Below the pieces are notes generated by a model that saw only the letters and a program-made list of their open reading frames with translations, ran no database searches and was not told the DNA's origin. Below are positions 1-12,670 of a stretch of 64,000 bases of DNA, in pieces; position 1 is the first letter of the stretch, and every line of letters starts with the position of its first letter. Position numbers and translations under genes: made by a program. This DNA is from Puffinus mauretanicus (Eukaryota > Chordata > Aves > Procellariiformes > Procellariidae), in the NCBI GenBank assembly GCA_023333565.1, contig JAJKFH010001865.1, positions 2,046,001 to 2,110,000 of the forward strand, in the 5' to 3' direction.

Positions 1-3000
1 AGATTCCCAGGGTGGATTACTGCATGTCCGTCGTGTGTTTTTAATGGTCTCACTTTCCCACAGGCCAGAAGTGGGTGCAGCACAGTGCTTTGTTTTGCCA
101 CACGTAAAATGTCAGCATACTTCAAGATATAGGCCGTGCCCAGCTCTGCACTTGCTTCACATACACTCAGTGCATTATTCAGCTTGTCCATTTGCCTAAA
201 ACAATTAACTGTATGAAAAGCCTATCTCAAATAAACCAGGGAAGGCAATGTTATATGAATTATTATAAAAATCATATGCAACCTGTTAAGATTCTTTTCT
301 GCTGGTTTACTTTCAAACTAAAGCCAATTAAATGAATTTTTTTTTTTAATGAGAAATTACTAGACCTGTCATGACAACTTTAACCCTGAATTTGTTAATA
401 TTTTATGGTTAAATTCTCAGCATTAGATTTGATTTCTTTATGACTTTAACATCACGTTGAATCACAGTTCTGTCATTTTTTGGAGCACAGAACCTGGGGC
501 TTCTGATTCTGTTCTATTGCAAACTGTACAGGCAATCCTCATTACACCACTGTTTTTTCAAAAAAAATATTTTTAACAGAGTCATTAAGAAAGTGGACTA
601 CTTTTATGGAAAAAGCCATCAAACAGTTTATATGTTATAAAGAAACAGAAATATTACATGGTGCCTGCATGTTCCATATGCAATAATCTGGCTCGTAAAA
701 AAAAAAACACACAGGCACCAAAGTTTTTTATGTTTAAATTACAATGCCCTGTGAATACTAGAAATAATAAGTTTTCTAATAACCTTTTCACTACCACATT
801 TTGACCCAGCTATGCTGAGCTTTAATACTTTCGCTATATCTTAAAATCAGAAAATCAAACAAAAACCTTATTTAAATTGCGTTTTGTCACCAGGTCCCAA
901 TTCTGGAAAGCACATTAACTTACATTCTGCTCCATGCATGTCATCAGAGTACTTATCCTTTATCTGTTTACTCAGTTCTAGTCACAAGCTTTTTGTAGAT
1001 TATTTTATCAATACAAGAGTTTTCCAGTGTGACAGCCTTGTTTCTGGCATTAAGAATATAATCCTTGAAAATAATTACTTGGGTATGGAACTGAATGAAT
1101 GGAATTTGTATGGAAGGAAAAACATGATAATAATAAACAAAGTAATGATTTGTTGTCCAATGTTTGAGGCATTCTGGGAACATAAATACTATTTCATATT
1201 TGCAAAGTGCAAATATAATTCAGCATGCCAGCAGAGTGCCCAGGATGTCTGAGTTCTTAATTCACCCCTTGATATGGTATGTAGCAGTAAGACAATTACA
1301 ACCTCAAAACCAGAAGTGAACTTGGATTTGAGTTTCCAATTCTAATTTTCCACTTTTCAGTGTGATTTTGGATAGAAAGCTACATGCTGACTGACAGAAC
1401 CTCCTCCTCTGTGAGAAACAAGTGGCTGAGGTGCAGCTATGCCTCCTCCTATCACACTCTGCTCCTCCCAGAGGAGCTGTCATGACTAGCCATGATCAAT
1501 GCATCTAACGCTCCCTGATGCAACAGGCTAGAAACAAACTTTCACTGTAGTGCTTTCTCTTTGTACACTTTCCATGTCAAAATGTCAATCCTGTCCTGAA
1601 AAAAATCTTATCCTTTTGAATGTTATTCAGTGAGATTTTCTTTTCCATTTACATCTGAAGGTTACCAGACAGCGACATGCTTTCCCTTCTTCTGCATTAT
1701 ATCTAGGAATGGTCAGTTAGTGCTTGGCTAAAAACTATTCCAACTAGTTCATGTTCCACCATAAACTCTGAAGCTTATGCTTTTGGTCTTCAAATTTAAT
1801 GTTCTTCAATTTAACACAAAATAAAAAGTAGTATTTTACTAACATAGTCTTCATGAGGTCTGCCTCTGAAATGGCTGCTGTCTGTGGGAAAAGCTCAGTT
1901 GCTCAACGTGTTGCCCCAGTCCTTTCAGCAGCATGACTGAAATTGATTTTTTCTACTCATGTAGAGCCTCAGAAACAAGATGCGTTACTCTGATAACATT
2001 CAGTAACATCCAGTTCCCTCTTGTGCCTGTGACTGTGTACCTTGTGACAGAGGCCTGTTTCTGCATTCTGAATAGTTTGAAAACTTAAATATAAATATTC
2101 TTTGTTAGGAAGAAATAAAGGTCAGGATAGTCTAAATAGTGCAAGTAATATGTGAAGATAATGATAGTGAATGTCTGCATGTATGAAATATACACCAAAT
2201 ATGGAACCCCAACAGGTAGAATTTCAAGAATTTGGCAATGATAAGGACAATGGTGGGTGTTAGAATGAAAAACTAGCTCTCTGTGAAGCTGATGGTATAA
2301 CAGGAGATGCCAATCAAGACAACTGAGTTATGGGAAACAGAGTTTGGAAGGACCTCTTTATCTGACTGAGAGAGTTTATATGCTTGTGTTAATATGCACT
2401 GGCAAGAAGAACTTGCAAGTCTGTTCACCCTGTCCTATTTTATGTCAGCTCATAGTATGTTGGAACATCCCTTAATCTCAGTTTAGTGAAATGGTTTTCC
2501 TGTAATAATTGTGCTTCATAATCATGCTATCCAGTCATGCTTAACGAGCTTTGAAGAATTTTAAGGAGTCAACATTGTCCACCTATCAGGGGCTGGAAGC
2601 ATTTTCTGGGACAGCAGAAATTTTACAGAAATATTTCATGTAATTCTTAGTCATCTTTTTTCAAAGCTGAAGACTCCTTATCTCATTTTGTATGAAAACT
2701 GTCCTATTCACATCATTCTTCATCAAACTTTCTCTCTATTTCTGCTATCCATTACGTGCTTCCTTAGAGTAATTGTGACTGGTATTCAAGAGGCGGGTAC
2801 ACTTGTTTTCTTAGTGGCATAAAGAGGTTTTCTGTTTCCTTTTCTAACAGTTTCTTAAATGTTCTTGACCACTGCTGAGCAGGGAGATGCAGTTTTCAGT
2901 TTACTCCAAAATTTCTATTCCTGAGTCATAGTACTAATTTAGAACCTATCATCTTTATCTATTTAGAAATACTTTTCTCATGTGCAATACTTCGCACTTA

Positions 3001-6000
3001 TCAACCCTGAATTCCACCTGCCTTTTTATCTCCCAGCCACTCAGTACAATGAGAGCTTCTGCAACTCCTTGCCATCAGTTTTTGGCTATCCTGAATAAGT
3101 TTGTATCAATCACCAGGAAACTGTGTCACTTTTCTATTCATCTTCTTGTTCAGGACATTCAGCAAAACTGAATCCTCAATATAGGAAAACGCACTTGGTA
3201 ATTGAACACCGAACTATTTTTGGTCAAGAGCGTTTATTGTTGAATCTACAACTTATTGGAAGTCAGCCGTTTTTGGAATACAGAGATACAGTAAGTATCA
3301 CAGAGTATATTCAGATCCTTTCCCTTCCTGGATCTTTCGGACTATGGGAGCAGAACTGGAACAGAGTGTGTCTGCTGATCGGGAAATGCACTGAGATTTC
3401 TCTTACAGACTTAGATTCTAATTTCATTTCTAATTTGGAATGGCTCCCAGTGCTCTGCAAGGCCCGTCTAAATGACTAGAAGGTAAGTCTTTAAAATAAT
3501 AAACCAAATTAGAGATTTAATAGTCTAAGATGTTAACTTTGAAATGACAGCTGTGATTCCTTCTCAGAGGCATTGCATGGGATGTTGTCTGCATCACAGT
3601 GAGAAGGAAATTGCTAAGGTAACTCACTGCATTCCTGGAAGCTTTAATGAATATTTAGCCAATTTTACCTTCAAACTGTGGACCAAAGCAGTCTTTGCAG
3701 CAGTCCCTCGACCAAGATAATAATGATTTGTGGCTGTGGTTGGAATAGACTGAACATGTTTCATAGCTGAGGAAGGCCACAGAGGTGTCTGTTCTGAGAT
3801 CAGTTTTTTTGTTCCCGCAGCATCCTGATTCCAGGCAAGTGAGTTTTTTTTTCTCTCTTGTAGGCAAGTCTCTTCTTTCCCTAAGGAATAATTTGCATGC
3901 CGAGCAAGCCCAAGTCTGATGGTGTATTCAAGCTGATCTGCATAATCATGTAAACATGTCCTCCTGATCTGAATCTGTCCCATGGACGGTGAGGATCAAT
4001 GATACCTCAGAGATCAGAACTCCCAAGTTCCCAGCTCTCAGCTGGATGTTTGTGTTGTTCAGCCAGTCATTAAATTGTACAAGAAGATCAGGAACTCAAG
4101 GTTTTCTGTATGACACGGTGAGGAATTTGTGAGACAGAAAGGTGGTCTACATTAGGGCTTTTGTAGCATAAGCATGCTTTTGAGGCAAACAGCAAGACTG
4201 GCCCTTTTACTATGTTATGGTTTGCACTGAGGAGTGATCTCAAAGCAACCAGCTGGATTGCTTTTGAATGAAGCTAAACTGGAAGGTATGTTTCCGGAGT
4301 GAATATAATGTGTACCAGCTATTAATAATTGTTTAGTTGTTTAGAGCTAATCTGATATAAAATCCCTGAAATATGTAGAGAGTAGATGTTGGGTACTCAG
4401 CACCAGTATTTCACCTTACAGATCTGCTTCTGTTACGCTGCACTGCTTGCTCAAACAGACATACTCCTACGGCTCAAAAGTTTAAAGGAGCTGTTATGAA
4501 ACTGGTCTATTGTACAAGTCCTTTTGTGGGTTTTGGAGTAGTTGTGAAGAGAACAGAGAGAAGTTAGGTCTGACTTTAACACAGATGAATCAATCTGCAT
4601 AGACTGCTTTCTCAATGAAAGGGACTACTTCTAGATACTTACTATAGATATGCACTAAAACCCCTCTTTAGAATAGATAAGGATATTGTAGCTACTATTC
4701 AAAATGTCAGTGAGTTAAGTCTGAAATATAATGGAAGGTCAGTGAAAATCACTGGTCAGTAACACTCTGTATTCTATCTCTTTCCTCCTTTCCCCCCCCC
4801 CCCTTTCTTATTTTTTACTTTTTGAAACGCACTGAAAATGTGTTTCTGATTTAGCTTGGAAGGACTGTGAGATATGAGTTTGGTAGTTGGCTGAGGCAAG
4901 TGTTTCCTCTGTAATTTTGTCATTCATCTGTGAAATGAGAATGTTACTTTATAAAGGTGTCATGAAGATAAATTTAGTTAATTTATTGTGAAGCTCTCAG
5001 ATGTAGAGCCCCTGGCTATGTTGTTTCACTCATCTTCTACCTCTCCACTAGCAGATTTGCTTTTTCTATCAATTTCCCCTGTACTTATATTAAACAGCTA
5101 CCTTTTCTGTTTCTATTAGTGTAACTTACATTCAAATAATGTAAAATATTGTTTATTTGTTTATCTTGTTTATTTGTTTGTCAGATGGCCTTGTCTATCT
5201 TGTACTATTTCGTTCTGTGTATATCGCTTTAATAAGTTTCTGTTTTCTCTGCTGTCTGCCTGAATTTCTTTTATGAAATGACATATCTGACATATCTGAC
5301 ACATTGTCCTTGACTAATCAATGGATTTGAGGACTAGAGATCATTATATAATGCGTTAAGAACTTTTCAAGCTGAGGTCCTCACTTTGCATCCAAGTTTT
5401 TTTCTGAATGCTTCACGTATTTTAAACTACGCAGGTTTAGACTTTTCCTAGTCTTGCTTTTTACTGGGCTCTGTCTACTGTGCAGACAGCTGGAAGTGCA
5501 GCAAACTGCATAGATCTTCAGCTAGTTTTGCCACCAGAGAAATCATAAAGTGCTATCGTGCCTCCTGTCAGATTGGCAGTTTTAAATCTGCATTCAGACT
5601 ATTTCAGGGCTGACACTGATATGTATGCTAGCTTGCCTCCCTTCAACAATCCAAAAGAAACTGCAGATTGTCTTTGTGTAAAACAAAAGCAAGAAAACAC
5701 CATAAGCTGTTTCTGTAGGAAGATTCTGTGTAACCGACAGAAAAGTGACAGGAAAAGGGCAAGGTGGAGTGTAAAGCAGTTTCGAACAGACAACTTAGCA
5801 CCCTTATTGGAGTACCTACCCTGGTGTAGCAGGACACTGTGTCAAAAGAAAAGTCGGTGGAGATTGAGAATAGAATAAAAACAACTCCTTCCCTCTCAAA
5901 TGAGACGCAGAAACAAAAACAATACTTCCTGTATTTAATGTTTAAGGCCTCTCTCAATGTTAATTTGGTAACTTAATTTTATTTTTCACACCTGTTTTTA

Positions 6001-6498
6001 ACACCTATTAAGTCCCACTCAGTCCCTTGGCATTAACAAGGTATGTTGCAAATAAGCAAGATATTTACTAATAGGATTCCAAATTGATCATTGTGTTTGT
6101 CAAGTCTCACATTTTCATATTAAGTTAAATACTCCTATGAAGAAAATGAATTTTTTTTTAGTCTCTAGAACTAAGAACTTTTTAAAAGAAAAAATTCTTA
6201 AAGAAAAAAATCTTAAAGTAAAAGATACTTATTTAGTTGAAAATATTTAATATATTTAGAGCCATATATATTCGCAGAGTTCTAACTCTACACTTCCCTC
6301 ATAGCTTTTTTGGAACATTTTATGGTTGTGTATCTGCTTCCCACAACAGATGTTTTGGGACTTCAGTTGTCCTCTAGAATGAGTTTTGCAAGCATTTATG
6401 CAACAGCTTCCCTCGACGTGCAGTGAATAGTACAACGATGATTCACTCAACAGTGTATGCTTCAGCAATCTGAAGGCTCAAAACCATAAATCGGATCC
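1..6498. other. AT-rich non-coding DNA, no gene seen
   Basis: Nothing here resembles a known gene, RNA or full transposon. The longest open frames (for example 884-1252 and 3123-3479 on +, 3624-3983 on -) have low-complexity, AT-driven composition and no domain or signal-peptide pattern, so I treat them as chance. Small sequence oddities are a run of 12 C at 4792-4803, a 17-bp direct duplication rich in GTTTATTT at 5150-5183, a 9-bp doublet at 5280-5297, and an inverted pair TGGTGCCTG/CAGGCACCA at 659-667 and 712-720. Old, diverged repeats could be present but cannot be identified by eye. Confidence 0.6.
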
Positions 6499-6516
6499 TA
6501 GAATCTCTAAGGTTGG
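6499..6516 (-). repeat. Possible tiny CR1 3'-end remnant
   Basis: This stretch matches the reverse complement of the CR1 3' end seen at 45100-45130 in this window (the part reading CCAACCTTAATGATTCTA) with about one or two mismatches over 18 bases. The flanking sequence does not continue the CR1 match. CR1 copies are usually 5'-truncated, so an extremely short 3' fragment is possible, but so is coincidence. Confidence 0.3.
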
Positions 6517-9500
6517 CTCAAACTTTTTAAAAGAAAGTACTCTGTTGTCTTTTCTGTGACTTCTGTCTCTCAAACATTATGTGTCTGAGCACAGAGCTGT
6601 ATTTTACTTCTGGGATTGCCTACTGGGGTTGCTGTATTTATTCTGACATCCTGAAAATGAAAAGCCTCATTTTCCAGGATGTGTCCTCTGTCAGCCTCGG
6701 ATACCTTGCAGGGCATTGGTGTCTGCTGGAAGGAACTCAGTTCTCCAAGGCGGGAGCACATTCTGGGCTGATAAAGCCAAGAACATACATTAGAGCATAA
6801 CAAGATGGAGTCTTACAGTGAATGTCCTCCTCCTCATTGTTTCTGCCTTTTTTTTATGTCTCTGGCAAACTGTGCCTTACATGTGTGTTAGGATCGTCTC
6901 CTAGTTGCCTCGATAAATGTAGTTCTCCTAAATTTACATTTTCCCTGTCAATCTTCCAGGGAAGATTGAACTGTTATGTGAGCTCTCAGCCCTGACCTGT
7001 TAGGTGAGCTCTCAGACCACACCTCAGTCCAATTTCTTGTATTTTTGGAATATGCTTTACAAGGCTTTAGAGGAATGAAGCCCTGTGGGATCCTGCCTCT
7101 TATTCTAGGATGGGATAAACCTGTTCAGAAGCTCCTATTTTGGAGGCAGTCTGGAAGTGAAAGGAATAACTCAAGACCTATCTAATTCCTAAAAGAAAAA
7201 GAGAGGCGGAGGAGGGAGAGAAGCTGCCCATAACTGCTCGTGTCTTTCTGTGCCTCATTACTGAAGAAGTGTAGGGATGCTCAGATGTGAAGGTGGGGGA
7301 GCATTGATGACTTCTTCCGGTAGCCCCGGAAGATTTTGGTCTATCTATCTCAGATGTAAGTGAGCATGACAGGTAGTTGGGGTGATGGATTTTGTAAGAG
7401 GCTGTTGCAAAGCAGGCTCAGCTCTAACCAAACTTGGATCACATTCCAGAAGAGATCTCAAGAGCTGGCAACACTCAACATACGTTAAGCCTTTGGCAGA
7501 AGTTTTCAGAAAAAGGAGTGCCTCTCCTGCTGCTGGGAAGGCAAACTGTATGTTCTGTTAAATAAATGTCACAAAAGATGAGCATCTGCAAGCAGGGGGA
7601 TTTTATCCTTCATCTTCTAAAGGGAAACAAAGTCTTATGGAAGATAAATCATCACTATATCAAAATCTTCTCACAGCACACCCATCATTTTCCTTTGTGT
7701 GAGGGTGCAGACACCTCTTGTAGTTGTGGATCTCCCTCTTCCATATTTTAACAGGTTCAGAGAAATACTTGGTGGCTACTGGGATTGTGGAAAAATGGCA
7801 GCCTGAAGTAAAAATCTCTATATGGGATGGAATTGAAACTGTGAGATGAAAATTCTCCATTGTGATGTCCAGCTAGACAGACTCAGGGTATGGAGCTTTG
7901 CTTGCATAAATTAAGTGGGAAAGAACACCTACAGCATTTCATACCAAACAGGGTTATGTTAAAAGTTATGTTTAAATTCTGTAGTCTGACACACAAACAT
8001 CACAAAATGCTAACTGCAAAGTGCTATTCAAAAACTTAATTCTGTTTTCTGGTGTTTTTTTTTTACTTTAGTTAATCATGCGGTAACAAGGGTAAGCTTT
8101 ACTTCCAGAAGACTGCAGTAGACATGATCTCTGAAATAGAATATCCTATGTCTAGTAAGATTGCAGCTTGTTATAACTCTCATGTAACACTAGTGACTGA
8201 GAATATGGCCATGGTAAGAGAACTTGGCTGTAATAATTCACTTTGTATGTTCTAAAGTGGCTTGTGCTTTTCTAATATTAAATCAGAAATTGCCAATAGG
8301 TGTTTTAATGATATGAGAGCATGAAAATGTTGCTGGGCTAGATAGGAAGAAATTGTATTCTCAGAGGATGCTTAGCTTTCTATATAGGACAAATCACTAT
8401 TTATCTTATCCTCTAGAATATGAAATATGACCAGTTTTCCCAAAGAGATAGAAAGGTAGAAATAAAAGAAGGGAATAAAGCAAAGAATATTGTGCATTGA
8501 TTACTTTGTGTTTACTTCTGTTTTCAGCCATGTTCAGACAGTGTTGACTGTAAAAGTCATAAACAGATACTTGAAAAATCCCACTGTTACATATGAAAAC
8601 AAAACAAAGAGCTCTTTCACTTGTAGTGTTTTCAAATAAGTTTTAAAAGCAATAGGGCTTTTCAGTATTGACATTATGAGTTTTGTTTTCAAAGTGGAGT
8701 CCCAAAAGAATTGTGAAACTCTCACAGTAGCTTACCTTCCATAAAGCTTTAAATGTTTTTTTCTCAGGCGTATACTTTCTACTGGCAAGTTCTTGTGGTT
8801 TAGCAGAGGCATAGTCAGGCATCTGTGAAGTTTTTTGGTTTTTCTTAGCCAAGCTTTTAAAGACATAGAGAATTAACTCTATTCCACTGCTCACACTTCT
8901 GCTTTATGAAGGAACCATCTCTCTGAAACACAGTTATATCTACCATCATTTCCTTCATCCCATTGTTTCCTAAGAGAAAGATAACATCCATCATGAATAC
9001 ATTTTAGCCTTAATAATGGATACTTCAGATCCACAAGGATTCTGTCCTGAAACACTGTTTTACATGAAATGCTAAAATGAGTATAATCCCTATAGCGAAG
9101 ATACATCAACATCCACATTAAAGTGTTAGGACAGTTTAAAGGGTTTTGTTTATTAATAAAATATTCAGTGGTTAATATTGTCCTCTTAGTACATGGGAAA
9201 TTTTTTCAAAGTATATTTCCTATTTCTTCTCAGCTCTTTGCGTTCCTAGTTTCTCCAGTGATGGACTGGTATTTCAGCAGGACCAAAAAGATTATGCTTA
9301 TTCCTGCGCTGGGAAAATTTAGTGATGTACATATGCAAATAGTTTTATGTAACCTTTGTTAAAGTCCTTTGTTACCAGCTTTTAAAGCCTTTTTGGTTTT
9401 GGAATAAGACCAAATCTCACCTATTTAAAAATTTCCTTAAAACCTGCTAGTGTTGATAATGATAATGGTTGTTTCTTCTACAATTTCAGCTGGGATTAAC

Positions 9501-11999
9501 TGAGCTCCCTTATTACCTGCACAGGATATGTAGGCATTATTCTTGGTTGCCATCTGAAAACTATGTAGTATTGCTGATATACAGTTCTGTTTTGTATACT
9601 CACACATTATTTCCTGTTGGATCAAATGACACACATAAAAGTGGATGGTTGCATTATAGATATTTGCTGTAAGCAAAATCTTTTTTTAGAATCAGAGTTG
9701 GGAAGAATTACCATCTCTTTCCTCACCAGTCCCTGAGTTTCACCTGTATGTATTTTAGGCAGAAAATGTGTGTATAAACAGGAATTAAGAAATTTTATAT
9801 GTGCTCAAGGGAACACAACACAAAATATTTTCCATTCTAGAGGCAGCTAATTTTCTACAATGAGAAAGTTAATGCTGTACAGCAGGGTACCCTTTCAGAG
9901 AAGACATGCTGCATGAATAAGATATTTAATGCAGAATAAACAATGCAGGAGCAACGGACCATGTTTACTCACTCCTGATTATGGAAGGCACAACAAATTC
10001 CATTAAAATAAATAGAGAAGAGATTATTGGATTATTTGGAGTCATAAGGGTTACTGTAGAGACATAATATTTAAAGTATATTTTCATAGCTAATTATCCT
10101 GTCTATATGTTTCCTTTCCAAGATACTTGAACTCCTACTGACATAGAAATTTCTAGTATCATTAATTTTTGTGGTGAGGGCTCAAGAAGTAGTGTTCAAA
10201 AAGCAGAGTATAAAATTAATAGGAAATAACAGCAGGATTGTGTGGTTCGCAGATCAAATAGCTGTGATAAATATCTGAAGGTTTTTGTTATTATTTACTG
10301 AGGTCTAAATTCTGCAATCTAGCATTCATATTCCTATACTCTCAACAACTTCCATGAAGTCAAATCACCCATAGACTGTATCAAGACTGTTGTCTTGAAA
10401 CCACAACACTTTTACACTGTGGCTGGCAGGTTAGAGATCTTTGTTCCTCCCCAGTCCCCATTAATTACCCGTCTTGCAGTTCTTAAGCCTTGTGTCTACC
10501 ACTGTATAGATAGATAATAGGCTTATTCTGGGGGAGAAAATTTTTCATTACAAGGTGAAATTAATTTTTGTTAATGCTTTCTGTTTGGATGTCTGAATAA
10601 GACTTTATTTCAGATCTTCTTGGAGAAAATAAATAATTAAAAAAATATTTTCTTCATTTTTAAGATTTCACCTGACATGAAAATTTTGCTTGGGAATGCT
10701 GAATACGTACAAAAGAACTTCTGGCAGTTCCTAGAGTGAACAGTAGAAATATAATAGTTTAAAAAAAAGGTTTCAAAAAAGAACCTGGAAGCATTTAAAT
10801 CTTTCTGCAAATACATCATCACCCCAATTTTCTTGGCTAAATAGTTGCTGCATTCAATCTACGCTTGTAAACAAAGCCGCTCCAGCAAATTTGCACTTTT
10901 AAGTGCATGAAGAATCAAGAGACAAAAGTCCTTCGCCCATCATTTACCTTTACACCTCCTTTATACCAATGACTCTTGTCGTTTAACTTTCAGGAGCTGT
11001 CCTTTAACTTCTAGGAGTAACTGCAGTGCTGTGAGAGACTGTCTGGCTAAAGTGTTCTTTAATTTTAATGGAAACAGAGTGGTTTGTAGGAGGAGGATTT
11101 TTTAAAACTATTAAAAGTTTACAAGTAAGTGGCCCTTCAACTGTATGGGAGCCATGTGTGCCTTTGGTGGATGTCAGTCTCATTCCCACTAAGCATTTAT
11201 TTGACATCTGTCATTGCCTCTGACAGAAAGTCTTAACTGAAGACAGTCTATTTTTCTGTTTTTCCCAATGTTGGCTAAAAAATTAAACGATACATGCCCC
11301 TCGGCTGAAAGCTTGTAATGTAGTGTGTGTTCATTATTCATAGTTGCGGCATTTTCTTCTAACTTCATTCAAATGTTTCTTCAGAGTTATCTTTTCTAAA
11401 ATCATTGTCTTCCAAACTTACCCTACAGGCCTAACTGTAAAATAACTAATATGAGTAGTAAGAGTTCAAACTGCTGAGACTAAAGAAGTTAAAACAAGCT
11501 TAAACCCCATCTCCAAATTGCATGCTGAGTTACAGCCCCCCAGGCAGCTGCAGGCTTGTGCAGGATGTTAATTTCTGTAGCATTTGGCAGTCTTGCTGTG
11601 AAAAATACTTTGTTACCCCTCCCCATTTCAGATTTTTCAACATTGAACAGTGAAGGATTTTACGTTATTTTTGGAGTGTAGCAGAGTTTAGACCAAATAC
11701 ATTAATGAATCTTACATAGCGTGTTGCTGGGCTATTGAGACTAGCTTGAGCTTTGTGATTTATGATTTGATTTGCACGATTCATGGTCACACTTTATATT
11801 GTATTGATAAAACAAACATTTGTTTCTTCTGCATTACCATTATGCACTTAAATATTGAGACATTATTGAATGCTTTCAGGTTTCTCCTCAGTGGCTCGGC
11901 AAATCGAAAGTCTGATAGCGTAATGGTTCAACATATTTGTATGTGCCTCTTAATGCAGTTTAAAATGTCCATACTAAAATACAATGAAAGGAATTATAT
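6517..11999. other. AT-rich non-coding DNA with a small tandem duplication
   Basis: No gene or full transposon is recognised. A 26-bp unit containing GTGAGCTCTCAG is tandemly duplicated at 6973-6998 and 6999-7024 with about four mismatches. Just upstream lies a perfect 9-bp-arm hairpin (6948-6956 and 6961-6969, 4-base loop). The open frames in this interval are short, on both strands, and lack recognisable motifs. Confidence 0.6.
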
Positions 12000-12670
12000 T
12001 TTTAAACCCTTTTGGGCCCCAGGACGTACGGCTGGGCCGTGCAGGCACACTGGCAGTGGCAGCCATGTAGCTGCGCTCTGCAGCTGGTGTCCTTCCACGG
12101 GGTCACTCTCCCTAGCCCAGAGCTTTCATCCACAGCTAACACTCAAGGCTTTTTCAGCTCTTTTCCTGCTTGCTTATTTTCTAATTGCCCAATTAGATGT
12201 GCACGTATAAGATATGGTGTGTAAAATATCCACTAACCATTTCAAAGAACTGTAGGGAGAGAGCAGTAAATGAAGGGGTGAGCTCTGACTGTCCCTCCCC
12301 AGCTGTAGGGGAGTCTCTGCTCGGGCCCTGGGAGCACCTCCTCTCCCTCCTCCTCCTCCTCCTCTGCCCTTGGTGTCTGCAGGGCTCTTTTCTCTCACTT
12401 TTTCCCCTTATTCATCGCTCCTAGGCAGTGTTTTGCCCTCTCTTTCAAGATGTTTTCCAGAGGCCACCATCAGGGCTGAGAGGCTCAGTTGTGTCCTGCA
12501 GTGGGTCCGTTGGAACCAGCTGGAGCCAGTTGGATCCAGCTGGAACCGGCACAGAGCAGCCCCTGCCTCTCCTCACAGAGGCCGCCCCTGCAGCCCCTCC
12601 CTGCCAACACCTGTGTCCAATGCAAAAAAGACAATAAACTGGTGAACGAAGATGCCATCACTGTGACCTG
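12000..12670 (+). other. GC-rich island, candidate (non-coding or coding) exon region
   Basis: Base composition changes abruptly from the AT-rich surroundings to GC-rich, including a (CTC)n run around 12344-12364 and a pyrimidine tract ending in CTAG near 12424. At 12670 the sequence reads CCT|GTAAGTAAT, a strong match to a vertebrate 5' splice site. Possible acceptors upstream are the CAG ending a pyrimidine-rich stretch near 12577 and another near 12593. Between the second of these and the donor one frame stays open and encodes a short peptide with a CVQC motif followed by charged residues. I do not recognise the peptide. It could be an exon of a gene or lncRNA, or simply a GC-rich patch with a chance donor. 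Confidence 0.25.

Noticed and set aside
659..720. 9-bp inverted pair separated by 44 bases
   Set aside because: With such a long spacer, 9-bp matches are common by chance.
884..1252. 122-codon forward open frame
   Set aside because: AT-driven composition, an overlapping opposite-strand frame, no signal peptide or domain; consistent with chance.
3123..3983. Overlapping open frames of about 118-119 codons on both strands
   Set aside because: No recognisable domain, poor start context and no splice logic. Frames of this length are expected several times in 64 kb.
9686..9720. AGAATCAGAGTTGGGAAGAATT resembling a CR1 3' end
   Set aside because: The match is short and does not continue into the CR1 3' UTR.
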